Shown here one piece after another: positions 17,652 through 25,878 of a stretch of 64,000 nt of DNA (position 1 is the stretch's first letter; each line of letters opens with the position of its first letter). The notes beneath the pieces are model-generated. The model did no database searches and was not told the DNA's origin. It worked only from the letters and a program-made list of their open reading frames with translations. The stretch is taken from NCBI GenBank assembly GCA_963778675.1, contig CAVZVI010000013.1, positions 248,001-312,000 of the forward strand. Reading direction: 5' to 3'. The DNA comes from CAWCDJ01 sp963778675. Lineage in GTDB: Bacteria > Acidobacteriota > Terriglobia > Bryobacterales > Bryobacteraceae. Made by a program: the position numbers and the translations under genes.

Positions 17652-18689
17652 ATGCACAAAGCCGTAATCGCTACAATCCTCCCGCTCGTCGTATTCACCG
17701 GCTGCGCCAGGAAAGAGGCCGCCGGTGTCGACCAGGCGAAGCTCGCGCTGTTTGCGCCGCTCCCGGCCACGATTCCCGCGAAGGCGGCCGGACCGCTCGA
17801 CGCGCAGGTCGCGCTCGGCCGGCAGTTGTACTACGACACCCGGCTCTCCAAGAGCCAGACGATCGCCTGCAACTCCTGCCACGACCTGGCGAAGTACGGG
17901 GTGGACGGCCAGCCTACATCGGAAGGCTTCAAGGGCCAGCACGGCGACCGGAACTCGCCAACCGTATACAACGCTGCGGCGAACTTCGTGCAGTTCTGGG
18001 ACGGCCGCGCTCCGGATGTGGAAGAGCAGGCGAAAGGCCCGGTGCTGAACCCGGTGGAGATGGCCATGGCGTCGGACGCCGAGGTCGTGTCGGTACTGAA
18101 GTCGATTCCGGAGTACGTGGCGGAGTTCCAACGTGCATTTCCGGACGCCAAGGACCCGGTCACCTATGACAATGTCGGCCTCGCGATCGGCACGTTTGAG
18201 CGAGGGCTGATCACCCCGGCGCGCTGGGACAAATTCCTGCAGGGCGACCAGTCGGCGCTGACCGCGGAAGAACAGGCCGGGCTCAACACCTTCGTGACCG
18301 CAGGTTGCCCGACGTGCCACGCCGGCAAACTGATGGGCGGCAACCTGTACCAGCGGATCGGCGCGATGAAGCCCTACCCGGACACCTCCGACCCCGGCCG
18401 CTACAAGGTGACCAAGAGCGATAGCGACCGGATGGTGTTCAAGGTGCCGTCGCTGCGCAACGTCGCCATGACCGCGCCCTACTTCCACAACGGCAAGGTG
18501 GCGACCCTCGACCAGGCCGTGGTGCAGATGGGTGAGTATCAGCTTGACCGGCAGTTGAGCCCGACCGAAGTTGCCTCGATCGTGACATTCCTGAAATCGC
18601 TGACCGGCGAGATACCGTTGCAATACATCCAGAAGCCGGAGTTGCCGCAGAGCACACCGAAAACGCCGAAGCCGCAAACCGGAGACTAG
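17652..18689 (+). CDS. Di-haem cytochrome c peroxidase
   Basis: 345 residues. MHKAVIATILPLVVFTGC resembles a lipoprotein signal (FTGC, a slightly off lipobox). Two CxxCH sites bind c-type haems: CNSCH near residue 72 and CPTCH near residue 219. LGRQLYYDTRLSKSQTIACN, DGRAPDVEEQAKGPVLNPVE and FKVPSLRNVAMTAPYFHNGK are hallmarks of the bacterial di-haem peroxidase family, which reduces H2O2 in the periplasm with electrons from small cytochromes. ATG 17652 is preferred over GTG 17643, because GAGGTG sits six bases before it. The next gene, also haem-binding, begins two bases after the stop. Confidence 0.93.
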   Translation: MHKAVIATILPLVVFTGCARKEAAGVDQAKLALFAPLPATIPAKAAGPLDAQVALGRQLYYDTRLSKSQTIACNSCHDLAKYGVDGQPTSEGFKGQHGDRNSPTVYNAAANFVQFWDGRAPDVEEQAKGPVLNPVEMAMASDAEVVSVLKSIPEYVAEFQRAFPDAKDPVTYDNVGLAIGTFERGLITPARWDKFLQGDQSALTAEEQAGLNTFVTAGCPTCHAGKLMGGNLYQRIGAMKPYPDTSDPGRYKVTKSDSDRMVFKVPSLRNVAMTAPYFHNGKVATLDQAVVQMGEYQLDRQLSPTEVASIVTFLKSLTGEIPLQYIQKPELPQSTPKTPKPQTGD

Positions 18690-18691
18690 GG

Positions 18692-19129
18692 ATGCGCAAG
18701 CTGAGAAACGCAGTGATGGTGCTGGTGATCGTGGGGGCGGCGGCACAACTTCACCGGCCGGCACGGACTAATCCCCCAACCGGCCCCGAAGCGTCGTTCG
18801 AAGCGGTGGTGAAGCCGCCTCCGGACGCAGCGGCGCTGCTGGAACGCTCGTGCCGCGACTGCCATAGCCACCGTACGGTTTGGCCGTGGTACAGCGGCAT
18901 CGCACCGGCTTCCTGGCTGGTGGTGCGTGACGTGAACCAGGGACGCGCGCACCTCAATCTCTCCGAGTGGAACCTCTACGGTCCGGAGATGTCAGCGCTG
19001 CGGATCAATCAAATGTGCAGGGCCGTCGCGAACGGCGAGATGCCGCCGAAGTACTATACCCCGCTGCATCCACAGGCACGGCCCGGCGCGGCCGGCGTCG
19101 CGGCGGTGTGCGGAATTCCCCGAAGCTAG
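18692..19129 (+). CDS. Haem-binding-domain (Haem_bd) c-type cytochrome
   Basis: 145 residues with an N-terminal hydrophobic segment and one haem site, CRDCHSHRTVWPWYSG, followed by IAPASWLVVRDVNQGRAHLN and SEW. That combination defines the Haem_bd family, whose members often sit beside di-haem peroxidases. The product is probably a periplasmic or membrane-anchored electron carrier for the peroxidase two bases upstream. The C-terminus (LHPQARPGAAGVAAVCG) matches the usual LHPEARL..ALC ending, so the gene looks complete. Confidence 0.8.
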   Translation: MRKLRNAVMVLVIVGAAAQLHRPARTNPPTGPEASFEAVVKPPPDAAALLERSCRDCHSHRTVWPWYSGIAPASWLVVRDVNQGRAHLNLSEWNLYGPEMSALRINQMCRAVANGEMPPKYYTPLHPQARPGAAGVAAVCGIPRS

Positions 19130-19168
19130 AGGCGGGGCCCGTCTTACAATGGGGGCGAGGGCCTCCAT

Positions 19169-20899
19169 TTGGAGAACAAGGAAATCGCGCGGCTGCTGTG
19201 GGAAACGGCCGATCTCATGGAGATCGCTGGAGAAGACTCCTTCCGCATCCGCAGCTACCGCAACGGCGCCACCGCGGTCGAAGGCTATCCCGAGCGGATC
19301 TGCGACATCCTCCGCGATCCGGAGCGGAAGATTACCGACATCACGGGGATCGGCAAGGGCTTGGCCGTTGCGATCCAGGAAATCTGCGAGCGCCAGTCGT
19401 GCGACCGCCGCGACGCGATGCTGCAGAAGTTCCCGCCGACCGCGCTCGAGTTCCTCAAGATCCAGGGGCTGGGGCCCAAGGGAATCGCGCTGATCTTCGA
19501 GCACTATCGCATCAGCACCATCGACGAACTGGAGCGGCTGTGCAAGGAAGAGAAACTCCGGGTGCTGCCGCGCATGGGCGCCAAGCTCGAAGAAAAGGTG
19601 CTGCGCTCCATCGCGCAGTACCGGCAGCGCAGCGGAAGGTATTTGCTGAGCTACGCGGAAGCCATCGCCACGGAGCTGATCGAAACACTGAAGCAGGTTC
19701 CGGGCGTGGAGGCGGTCACGCCGGCGGGCAGCCTGCGCCGGGGGCGTGAAACCGTGGGCGACCTGGACCTCCTCGTAACCGGTCCGGATGCCACCGCCGC
19801 GCTCGAGACGTTTCTGAAATATCCGCGCCTGGAGGAAGTCCTCGCGCGCGGCGAGAACAAGGCCAGCGCCAAGGTCGGACACGAAGGACTGCAGGTGGAT
19901 GTGCGAGCCCTGCCGCGCGACACCTTCGGAGCAGCCATGCAGTATTTCACGGGAAGCAAGGACCACAATGTGGCGGTCCGCACGCGCGCCGTGAAGATGG
20001 GGCTGAAGCTCAGCGAGTACGGCCTGTTCCGACAGGCGGATGATTCCCGCGTGGCGGGCGATACCGAAGAGGGCGTGTACCAGGCGTTGGGGCTCGCGTG
20101 GATTCCGCCTGAGCTGCGCGAAAACTGCGGGGAGATCGAAGCGGCGGCGGAAGGAAAGCTGCCGGAACTGGTCGAGCTGAAGGATATCCGCGGCGACATC
20201 CACATGCATACCACCGAGACAGACGGGCGCGCCACGCTGGAGGAGATGGCCGAGGCGGCGCGTCAGCTCGGGTATGAGTACATCGCCATCACGGACCACT
20301 CGAAAGCTCTGGCGATGGCCAACGGCCTCGACGAGGCGCGCGCCGTTGCATTCGCGAAGCAGGTGCGGCAGATCAATCGCGACGGGCTGGGCATCCGCGT
20401 CTTCTCCGGCCTGGAGTGCGACATCCTGAAGGATGGCGCGCTCGACCTGGCCGATGACGCGCTGGCGGAATTGGATCTCGTGATCGGCTCGGTCCACAGC
20501 CATATGAACCTGGAGTCGGCGGAGATGACCGACCGGCTGCTCCGTGCCCTCGAGTGCCCGCACCTGCGTGTGCTGGGGCATCCAACCGGGCGCCTCCTGC
20601 TGCAGCGCGACGCGTTCCCGTTCGACTTCGACCGGGTCGTGGCCGAGGCCGTGAAGCGCGGAGTCTGGCTGGAGATCAATGCGAGCCCGGAACGGCTCGA
20701 CCTGCACGGCGCGCTGATCCGCTCGGCCAAGGCGAAAGGCGCGCGGTTCACCATCTCCACCGATGCCCACCATCCCAAACACCTGGCCAGCATGCGGTAC
20801 GGCGTGGTGACGGCGCGGCGAGGCTGGCTCGGCCCGCACGACGTCATGAACACGCTGCCGGTGGATCGGTTCTCGAAAGCGCTGCGCACAAGATCATGA
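19169..20899 (+). CDS. polX: DNA polymerase X with PHP 3'-5' exonuclease domain
   Basis: 576 residues. The N-terminal X-family polymerase has helix-hairpin-helix segments (ITDITGIGKGLAVAIQEICE, LKIQGLGPKGIALIFEHYRI) and the nucleotidyltransferase motif GSLRRGRETVGDLDLLVTG with its metal-binding Asp pair near residue 197. The C-terminal PHP domain begins DIHMHTTETDG (about 344) and includes AITDHSKAL and STDAHHPKHL. The enzyme fills short gaps in base-excision repair. The start is TTG at 19169, with GCGAGGG about eight bases upstream. Its TGA overlaps the next ATG. Confidence 0.93.
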   Translation: MENKEIARLLWETADLMEIAGEDSFRIRSYRNGATAVEGYPERICDILRDPERKITDITGIGKGLAVAIQEICERQSCDRRDAMLQKFPPTALEFLKIQGLGPKGIALIFEHYRISTIDELERLCKEEKLRVLPRMGAKLEEKVLRSIAQYRQRSGRYLLSYAEAIATELIETLKQVPGVEAVTPAGSLRRGRETVGDLDLLVTGPDATAALETFLKYPRLEEVLARGENKASAKVGHEGLQVDVRALPRDTFGAAMQYFTGSKDHNVAVRTRAVKMGLKLSEYGLFRQADDSRVAGDTEEGVYQALGLAWIPPELRENCGEIEAAAEGKLPELVELKDIRGDIHMHTTETDGRATLEEMAEAARQLGYEYIAITDHSKALAMANGLDEARAVAFAKQVRQINRDGLGIRVFSGLECDILKDGALDLADDALAELDLVIGSVHSHMNLESAEMTDRLLRALECPHLRVLGHPTGRLLLQRDAFPFDFDRVVAEAVKRGVWLEINASPERLDLHGALIRSAKAKGARFTISTDAHHPKHLASMRYGVVTARRGWLGPHDVMNTLPVDRFSKALRTRS

Positions 20900-21417
20900 A
20901 AATCACCGAATCCCGAGAAGTATACAAGTGCAACCTGTTTCGCGTCACGGAAGACAAGGCGGCGGATCCGAAGACCGGCTTCGAGATCCAGCGCTCGGTG
21001 GTCCGCCACGTCGGTTCGGCCGTAATGATGGCGGTGGACGAGAAGAAGCGGATTCTGCTGGTGCGCCAGTACCGGCTTCCTGCGGGGAAGGAGCTATGGG
21101 AACTGCCGGCGGGAAGGCTCGACCCCGGCGAGAAGCCGCTCCAGGCGGCCAAACGGGAACTGATCGAGGAGACGGGATATCGCGCGAAGAAGTGGAGCAA
21201 GCTGGCGTCGTTCTGGGCAAGCCCCGGGTATGTCGAGGAGCGGATGACCATCTTCCTGGCGACCGGTCTGACCGCGGGCGAAGCGACCCCGATGGACGAT
21301 GAGCGAATCGAGGCCCGTTGGTTCAAGAAGAAGGAAGTGGCGGAGATGATCCGCGAGGGCCGGATCGAGGACGGCAAAACGATCATCGGATTCTTCATGT
21401 GGCAGGCGCAGCGGTAA
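20896..21417 (+). CDS. NUDIX hydrolase (ADP-ribose pyrophosphatase type)
   Basis: 173 residues. The Nudix box GRLDPGEKPLQAAKRELIEE then TGY (residues ~73-95) is complete. The preceding VGSAVMMAVDEKKRILLVRQYR and the following SPGYVEERMTIFLATGL fit the ADP-ribose pyrophosphatase branch, which hydrolyses ADP-ribose or similar nucleotide sugars. ATG 20896 overlaps the polX stop as ATGA, so the two are translationally coupled. A longer upstream frame exists inside polX but is a shadow. Confidence 0.9.
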   Translation: MKITESREVYKCNLFRVTEDKAADPKTGFEIQRSVVRHVGSAVMMAVDEKKRILLVRQYRLPAGKELWELPAGRLDPGEKPLQAAKRELIEETGYRAKKWSKLASFWASPGYVEERMTIFLATGLTAGEATPMDDERIEARWFKKKEVAEMIREGRIEDGKTIIGFFMWQAQR

Positions 21418-21482
21418 CTTACCGGTTGCGGACTCGGACGTCTAATCCGCATGCGGCAGTGGCAGTTGCTCTTCGTGTGCCG

Positions 21483-22712
21483 TCAGCTCTTCGCGGGCGG
21501 CTCGAGGTTCGGCAAGGCCTCATGCGTGCGCTCGCGGAACTTGCCTTTCATCCCGGCGGCCAATCCGACGGCGGAATCGCCGAACTTGTCGCGTAGACGG
21601 TCGGCGGCCGCCATCGCCTGTTGCCAGCGCTCGTGACGGCCGTCGCCGAGCAGGTCCATCTGCCCTTCTCCTTCGGACCAGGAGGAGGCGTGCACGCCCA
21701 ATAGCCGCACCGTCGCTCCAGGTTTCCAGTTGCGGCGGAAGAGAGCGCGAACCTCTTCGTACATCTCGGTGTCGAGCTGCGTCGGCCGCGGCATCGAGTG
21801 CGCTCGCGTGATGGTAGAAAAATCGGAGTAGCGAAGCTTGAGTTGTAGCGTGCGGGCTTCGAGTTTCTGCTCGCGCAAGCGGCGGCCCACCATTTCGCAG
21901 AGGCGCGCCAGGGTGGATTCGAGCACAGCAAGGTCGGCCGTGTCCTCGCCGAAAGTGTGCTCGTGGCTGATGGATTTGGGGCCTTCCTCTTCGCCGATCT
22001 CGGTGTCGAACCAGCCGCCGGCGTCGAGCCCCCGGGATTTGCCGGCGAGCGCCATGCCCCACTTCCCGAAGCGCTGCTCGAGGAATTCTTCGTCCAGCCT
22101 GGCGAGGTCGCCGACTTTCCGGATGCCGAGCGCGTGCAGGTTCTTCTCCGTCACCTTGCCGACGCCCGGGACCTTGCGGACATCGAGCGGCGCCAGGAAC
22201 GCCGCTTCGCATCCCGGGATGACCCAGAGAACACCGTTGGGCTTGGCCTGGTCGGAAGAGATCTTGGCCACGAGGCGGGAGGCGGCGATGCCGATCGAGC
22301 AGTTGAGGTTTGTCGCCGCCTTCATGCGTTCGTGCAGGATGTGGGCCGCGCGCAGAGGCGGTCCGTAGAGCCGTGCGGTGCCGGTGATGTCGAGGTAGGC
22401 CTCGTCGATCGAGGCCATTTCGACCAGTGGGGAGAATTCGCGGAGGACCTCGTGGACCTTGCGCGAGCACTCGCGGTAGCGGTCGGGGTGGCCGTCGACG
22501 AAGATGGCCTGCGGGCACAGCTTGTAAGCAGTGCGCAACGGCATGGCGGAGTGGACGCCGAACTTGCGGGCGGCATAGGAGGCGGCGGAGACCACCCCGC
22601 GTTCGTTGGGGCGGCCTCCGACAACCACCGGCTTGCCCTTGAGCGACGGGTCGAACAGCTCTTCCACCGACACGAAGAAGGCGTCCATGTCGACGTGGAA
22701 GTAAGTCCGCAC
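21483..22712 (-). CDS. dinB: DNA polymerase IV (Y-family translesion polymerase)
   Basis: 409 residues from a GTG start. YFHVDMDAFFVSVEELFDP holds the first catalytic Asp, MASIDEAYLDITGTARLYG the second acidic pair, and VPGVGKVTEKNLHALGI the helix-hairpin-helix of the thumb. The little-finger domain follows. QMDLLGD near residue 365 is a plausible beta-clamp-binding motif. DinB bypasses lesions with reduced fidelity. It lies four bases after the ABC permease gene on the same strand and may be co-transcribed with the exporter; no LexA box could be identified with confidence. Confidence 0.93.
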   Translation of the reverse strand: MRTYFHVDMDAFFVSVEELFDPSLKGKPVVVGGRPNERGVVSAASYAARKFGVHSAMPLRTAYKLCPQAIFVDGHPDRYRECSRKVHEVLREFSPLVEMASIDEAYLDITGTARLYGPPLRAAHILHERMKAATNLNCSIGIAASRLVAKISSDQAKPNGVLWVIPGCEAAFLAPLDVRKVPGVGKVTEKNLHALGIRKVGDLARLDEEFLEQRFGKWGMALAGKSRGLDAGGWFDTEIGEEEGPKSISHEHTFGEDTADLAVLESTLARLCEMVGRRLREQKLEARTLQLKLRYSDFSTITRAHSMPRPTQLDTEMYEEVRALFRRNWKPGATVRLLGVHASSWSEGEGQMDLLGDGRHERWQQAMAAADRLRDKFGDSAVGLAAGMKGKFRERTHEALPNLEPPAKS

Positions 22713-22716
22713 GAGT

Positions 22717-23487
22717 TCAGCTTACCGCTTTGGCATTGAACTTTTTGAGGCCGGCGAACACGAGTATGGCGTCGATCACCAGCAGCGCCGCGATGACGAC
22801 GGCGAGCGGAATGTGAGGGACCTCGGGAGCCAGGGCGCCGCGCAATCCTTCGCTGGCGTAGACCAGGGGATTGATGAGGACGGCGTATTGCAGACCGGGA
22901 AAATTCTTGAGCGCGGCCCACGGATAGTAGGCGCAGCCGAACATCATCATGGGGGCGATGATGAGGCTGAACATGAGGCCGATCTGCGTCTGGCCGACAC
23001 TGCATCCAAGGGCCAGGCCGCCGGCGGCGGAGAGTAGCGCAACCAGGAAGCAGATGGCCGCGAATTCGAGTGGGTGCCCGAGACTGATGTTGACGCCGGA
23101 CCCCATCAGCAGCCAGGCGGAAGGGATGACGACCAGGCCGGCAACGAAGGCCTGGATCATCCCGGCCACCACTTTTTCCACTGCCAGCCAGCCGTTGTCG
23201 ATCGGGGCAAGCAGGCGGTCTTCGATCTCCTTGGTGAACTGGAACTCGGCGATCAGGGGCATGGCCACGGCCTGCACGCCGGAAAGTACCATGCTGATAG
23301 CGATGATTCCGGGGAGCAGGACATTCTTATAACCGACCTGCATCATGCCGCTGGCCGTGAGGACGCGGCCGAAGACAAAAGTGAGCAGCAGGGGTTGAAG
23401 CAGGTTCTGCACCAGCATCGGAACGAGGTTGCGGCGGGCGACATGGCCGTCACGCTGCAAGAGGGCGTAGAAGGTCTTCCAGTTCAA
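22717..23487 (-). CDS. ABC-2 type transporter permease
   Basis: 256 residues, about six membrane helices, with LLQPLLLTFVFGRVL near the start and GIIAISMVLSGVQAVAMPLI and KEIEDRLLAPIDNGWLAVEK in the ABC-2 region. ABC-2 permeases pair with DrrA-like ATPases to export drugs or polysaccharides. The start codon is TTG at 23487, overlapping the upstream ATPase stop as TTGA, which supports this start and translational coupling. Substrate unknown. Confidence 0.88.
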   Translation of the reverse strand: MNWKTFYALLQRDGHVARRNLVPMLVQNLLQPLLLTFVFGRVLTASGMMQVGYKNVLLPGIIAISMVLSGVQAVAMPLIAEFQFTKEIEDRLLAPIDNGWLAVEKVVAGMIQAFVAGLVVIPSAWLLMGSGVNISLGHPLEFAAICFLVALLSAAGGLALGCSVGQTQIGLMFSLIIAPMMMFGCAYYPWAALKNFPGLQYAVLINPLVYASEGLRGALAPEVPHIPLAVVIAALLVIDAILVFAGLKKFNAKAVS

Positions 23488-24509
23488 TCGCGTAAGCTCC
23501 TTCCGGTGTGATGGAGGAAAAGGGTTTCGAGGCTCGGTTCGGCGATGTGGACATCGTGCAGTTCGGCGCCGGCGGCTTGCGCAGCGGAAACAATGGGCGA
23601 AATGAGCGGCCCGCCGCGATCGGCATACACATCGGCGGCGACATGATCGGCGGAGCGGACCTCGCTGACGCCGGGGAGAGCCCGCAATCCGGCGAGAAGC
23701 TCTTCCGGCGCTCGATCGAAGCGAAGCCGCAGCAGGTAGCCGCCAGGGATGGAGGACTTCAGCTCGGCGGGCGTGCCCTGTGCGATGATTTTGCCATGAT
23801 CGATGATCGCGAGGCGTTCGCAGAGCGTATCGGCCTCATCCATGTAGTGTGTGGTCAGGACGATGGTTTTGCCAAGGCGGTTGTAATCGCGGATGATCTC
23901 CCAGAGAAGCAGCCGGGTCTGGGGGTCGAGGCCGGCGGAGGGCTCATCGAGGAAGAGAACCTCGGGGTCGTGCATCATCGCGCGCGCGATCGAAAGGCGC
24001 TGCATCATGCCGCCGGAGAAGCCGCGAACCATGTGGTCGGCGCGGTCGGTGAGTTTGAACTTCTCGATCAGTTCGTCGGCGCGCCGGTTTCGTTCGCGCG
24101 CGGGTTGGCCGAAGTACGCCCCGTGGAAGGTGAGAATCTCCCGGGCAGTTAGGGCAAAATCGAGATTCGGCCGCTGGGGGACGACGCCGATCAGGCGCTT
24201 GGCCTGGACCTGCTGCTTCCAGACGTCGAATTCGCCCACGAAGGCCCGTCCGGATGTGGGCTCGGTGCGGGTGGTAAGGATGCCGATCGTGGTGGACTTG
24301 CCGGCGCCATTCGGGCCCAGTAGTCCGAAGATCTCACCGGCCCGGATCTCGAAAGAGACGCCGGCCAGGGCGACCACCTCGAACTTCTTCTTCTCCTTGG
24401 TACCGCCCGAGCGCTGCGCGGTGAAAGAGAATCCACCCCCGCGCGCGGCCGAAGGCGGCGGGCTATTGTAGACTTTGCGCAGATCGTCGATGCGAATGCC
24501 GATTCCCAT
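23484..24509 (-). CDS. ABC transporter ATP-binding protein (DrrA-like)
   Basis: 341 residues. Walker A GLLGPNGAGKSTT, signature FSGGMMQRLSIARAMMHDPE and Walker B VLFLDEPSAGLDPQ are intact. The C-terminal ~90 residues after HYMDEADTLCERLAIIDHGK resemble the DUF4162-type extension of DrrA proteins. Unusual: about 25 residues (PPPSAARGGGFSFTAQRSGG and neighbours) are inserted between the first strand, LRKVYNS, and VVALAGVSFEI. ATG 24509 follows GGAG by nine bases. It pairs with the permease that overlaps its end. Confidence 0.9.
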   Translation of the reverse strand: MGIGIRIDDLRKVYNSPPPSAARGGGFSFTAQRSGGTKEKKKFEVVALAGVSFEIRAGEIFGLLGPNGAGKSTTIGILTTRTEPTSGRAFVGEFDVWKQQVQAKRLIGVVPQRPNLDFALTAREILTFHGAYFGQPARERNRRADELIEKFKLTDRADHMVRGFSGGMMQRLSIARAMMHDPEVLFLDEPSAGLDPQTRLLLWEIIRDYNRLGKTIVLTTHYMDEADTLCERLAIIDHGKIIAQGTPAELKSSIPGGYLLRLRFDRAPEELLAGLRALPGVSEVRSADHVAADVYADRGGPLISPIVSAAQAAGAELHDVHIAEPSLETLFLHHTGRSLRD

Positions 24510-24526
24510 AAGCTTTTTCTCCGGGC

Positions 24527-24604
24527 GGCCGCCTGAAGCCGGTCTTCCAGTTGGTGTAGGGTGGGGTAGACGCTGCCGGCGCTTGCTTTGTAAAGGATGA
24601 TATC
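24527..24604 (-). pseudogene. Remnant of a PadR-type transcriptional regulator
   Basis: Read on the minus strand from 24604 one frame gives DIILYKASAGSVYPTLHQLE then DRLQAA. This matches the recognition-helix and wing motif of PadR regulators (SxGSVYPTLxxLE). It is preceded by an in-frame TGA and then runs out of frame into the start of the ABC ATPase gene. PadR genes commonly precede ABC-2 exporters, so this looks like a regulator lost in place. Only ~26 codons can be recognised. Confidence 0.45.
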
Positions 24605-24713
24605 TCAGGCGGAAATGCGGAGCAAGCCGGGGGACCGTCGGAATCTTGACACGCGTCAAGAAATGGTCGCCGGCAGGACAACCCTTTTCATTGATTCTAA
24701 AGAACCTGACAAC

Positions 24714-24729
24714 TGGAAAGGCGATTGCA
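24714..24729 (+). promoter_or_regulatory. Candidate sigma-54 promoter for the flagellar operon
   Basis: TGGAAAGGCGATTGCA fits TGG-N8-TTGCA with GG and GC separated by exactly ten bases, as sigma-54 promoters require. The CAC after TGG is not conserved. It is the last promoter-like element before flgB. The predicted start of transcription would be near 24740, only about three bases before the flgB ATG, which weakens the call or implies a nearly leaderless message. Confidence 0.4.
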
Positions 24730-24742
24730 CCAGCGAGCCCGT

Positions 24743-25078
24743 ATGTTGGACCGCCTCGGTGGACAACTCGAGCATTACATGGATCTCCTCAGCGCGCGGC
24801 AGAAGCTGGTGGCATCGAATATCGCCAATGCCGACACCCCCGGATACCGCGCGAAGGATATCGATTTCCAGTCGGAGTTCGAGAGCGCCATGGGTTTGGC
24901 GCCACAGGTCGTCGACGTCGCGGGTCTGACCGTCAAAAACGACGGCAATAACGTCAATCTCGACCGGGAATCGCGCCTGCTGGCGGAAAACGCTCTGCGT
25001 TTTCAGGTCGCCACGAACCTCCTGCGCTCGCACATCCACCTGGTCCGTTCCGCCATTGATGAGGGCAAATCGTCATGA
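24743..25078 (+). CDS. flgB: Flagellar basal-body rod protein FlgB
   Basis: 111 residues. MLDRLGGQLEHYMDLLSARQ then NIANADTPGYRAKDIDFQSE is the FlgB N-terminal motif (NIANADTPGY), and the C-terminus LRSHIHLVRSAI is the rod-protein helix. ATG 24743 is preferred because MLDRL aligns with the MLDKL start of known FlgB proteins; an in-frame TTG at 24725 and ATG at 24779 are alternatives. FlgB is a proximal rod subunit. First gene of an eight-gene run; its TGA overlaps flgC. Confidence 0.92.
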   Translation: MLDRLGGQLEHYMDLLSARQKLVASNIANADTPGYRAKDIDFQSEFESAMGLAPQVVDVAGLTVKNDGNNVNLDRESRLLAENALRFQVATNLLRSHIHLVRSAIDEGKSS

Positions 25079-25509
25079 GCCTGTTTTCGGTCCTTTCCAT
25101 CGGAGCGTCCGGGATGGCGGCGCAGCGCGCGCGCGCCGAACTGCTGGTGGAGAACCTGGCCAACGCGGAGACTACCCGCACCCCGGAAGGCGGTCCGTAT
25201 CGCCGCAAAGACGTGGTGTTCGAGAGTTCCGCGGTGTCGTCGCCGTTTTCATCGGTCTTCGGCGCAGAACTGGAGTCCGCGGGGGGCGTACGGGTGTCGG
25301 ACGTGATCACCGACACGCGCGATCCGGAGCTGCGCTATCTGCCCGGGCACCCGGACGCCGACGCGCAGGGCTACGTAGCATTTCCTCGCGTGAACCCGGC
25401 TGAAGACATGGTGGACCTGATGGGGGCCTCGCGCAATTACGAAGCGAATGTGGCTGCCATCAGCGCCGTGAAAGACATGATCGCGCACTCGATGGATCTG
25501 TTCCGCTGA
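25075..25509 (+). CDS. flgC: Flagellar basal-body rod protein FlgC
   Basis: 144 residues. The N-terminal rod motif SIGASGMAAQRARAELLVEN then LANAETT is slightly degenerate relative to NIANANT. The C-terminus YVAFPRVNPAEDMVDLMGAS and RNYEANVAAISAVKDMI is typical FlgC. It forms the proximal rod with FlgB, exported by the flagellar type III system. Starts with an ATGA overlap on flgB. Confidence 0.93.
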   Translation: MSLFSVLSIGASGMAAQRARAELLVENLANAETTRTPEGGPYRRKDVVFESSAVSSPFSSVFGAELESAGGVRVSDVITDTRDPELRYLPGHPDADAQGYVAFPRVNPAEDMVDLMGASRNYEANVAAISAVKDMIAHSMDLFR

Positions 25510-25519
25510 GGTTGGAAGG

Positions 25520-25816
25520 ATGCCTGGGCCGATTACTCCGATCTCCGGCGCCGCTCTGCCCGCCGCGATCCGCCCGGTGGGCGAAGCCGGCGGGGGAACC
25601 GGCTTCGGAGATGTTCTCTCCGAAGCCATCCGAAGTGTGGAACTTTCGGGCCAGAACGCCGCGAATTCTGTGGGGCGCTTCCTCTCGGGTGAGGGCGAGG
25701 AATTGCACACCACCATTCTGGCAACCCAGCAGGCCGAACTCTCCTTCGATCTCTTTCTCCAGATGCGCAATAAGGTCGTGAGCGCCTATCAGGAAATCAT
25801 GCGGATGCAGATGTAG
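25520..25816 (+). CDS. fliE: Flagellar hook-basal body protein FliE
   Basis: 98 residues. The C-terminal half EGEELHTTILATQQAELSFD followed by LFLQMRNKVVSAYQEIMRMQ is the FliE signature (MRNKVVxAYQEIMRMQ). FliE joins the MS ring to the rod. It begins ten bases after flgC. Confidence 0.92.
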   Translation: MPGPITPISGAALPAAIRPVGEAGGGTGFGDVLSEAIRSVELSGQNAANSVGRFLSGEGEELHTTILATQQAELSFDLFLQMRNKVVSAYQEIMRMQM

Positions 25817-25878
25817 CCTCTCAGGTTTCCAGAGACCCCCGCCGATGTAACCAGAGGATCCCATTTTCGGGCTGACGC

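Noticed and set aside
18692..19129. Frameshift at the C-terminus of the haem-binding gene
   Set aside because: The LHPQAR..VAAVCG ending matches the normal family end, so the gene appears complete.
24697..24727. Sigma-28 flagellar promoter TAAA-N-GGCGAT
   Set aside because: Spacing from TAAA to the GC-rich half is wrong by about three bases; the sigma-54 geometry fits better.
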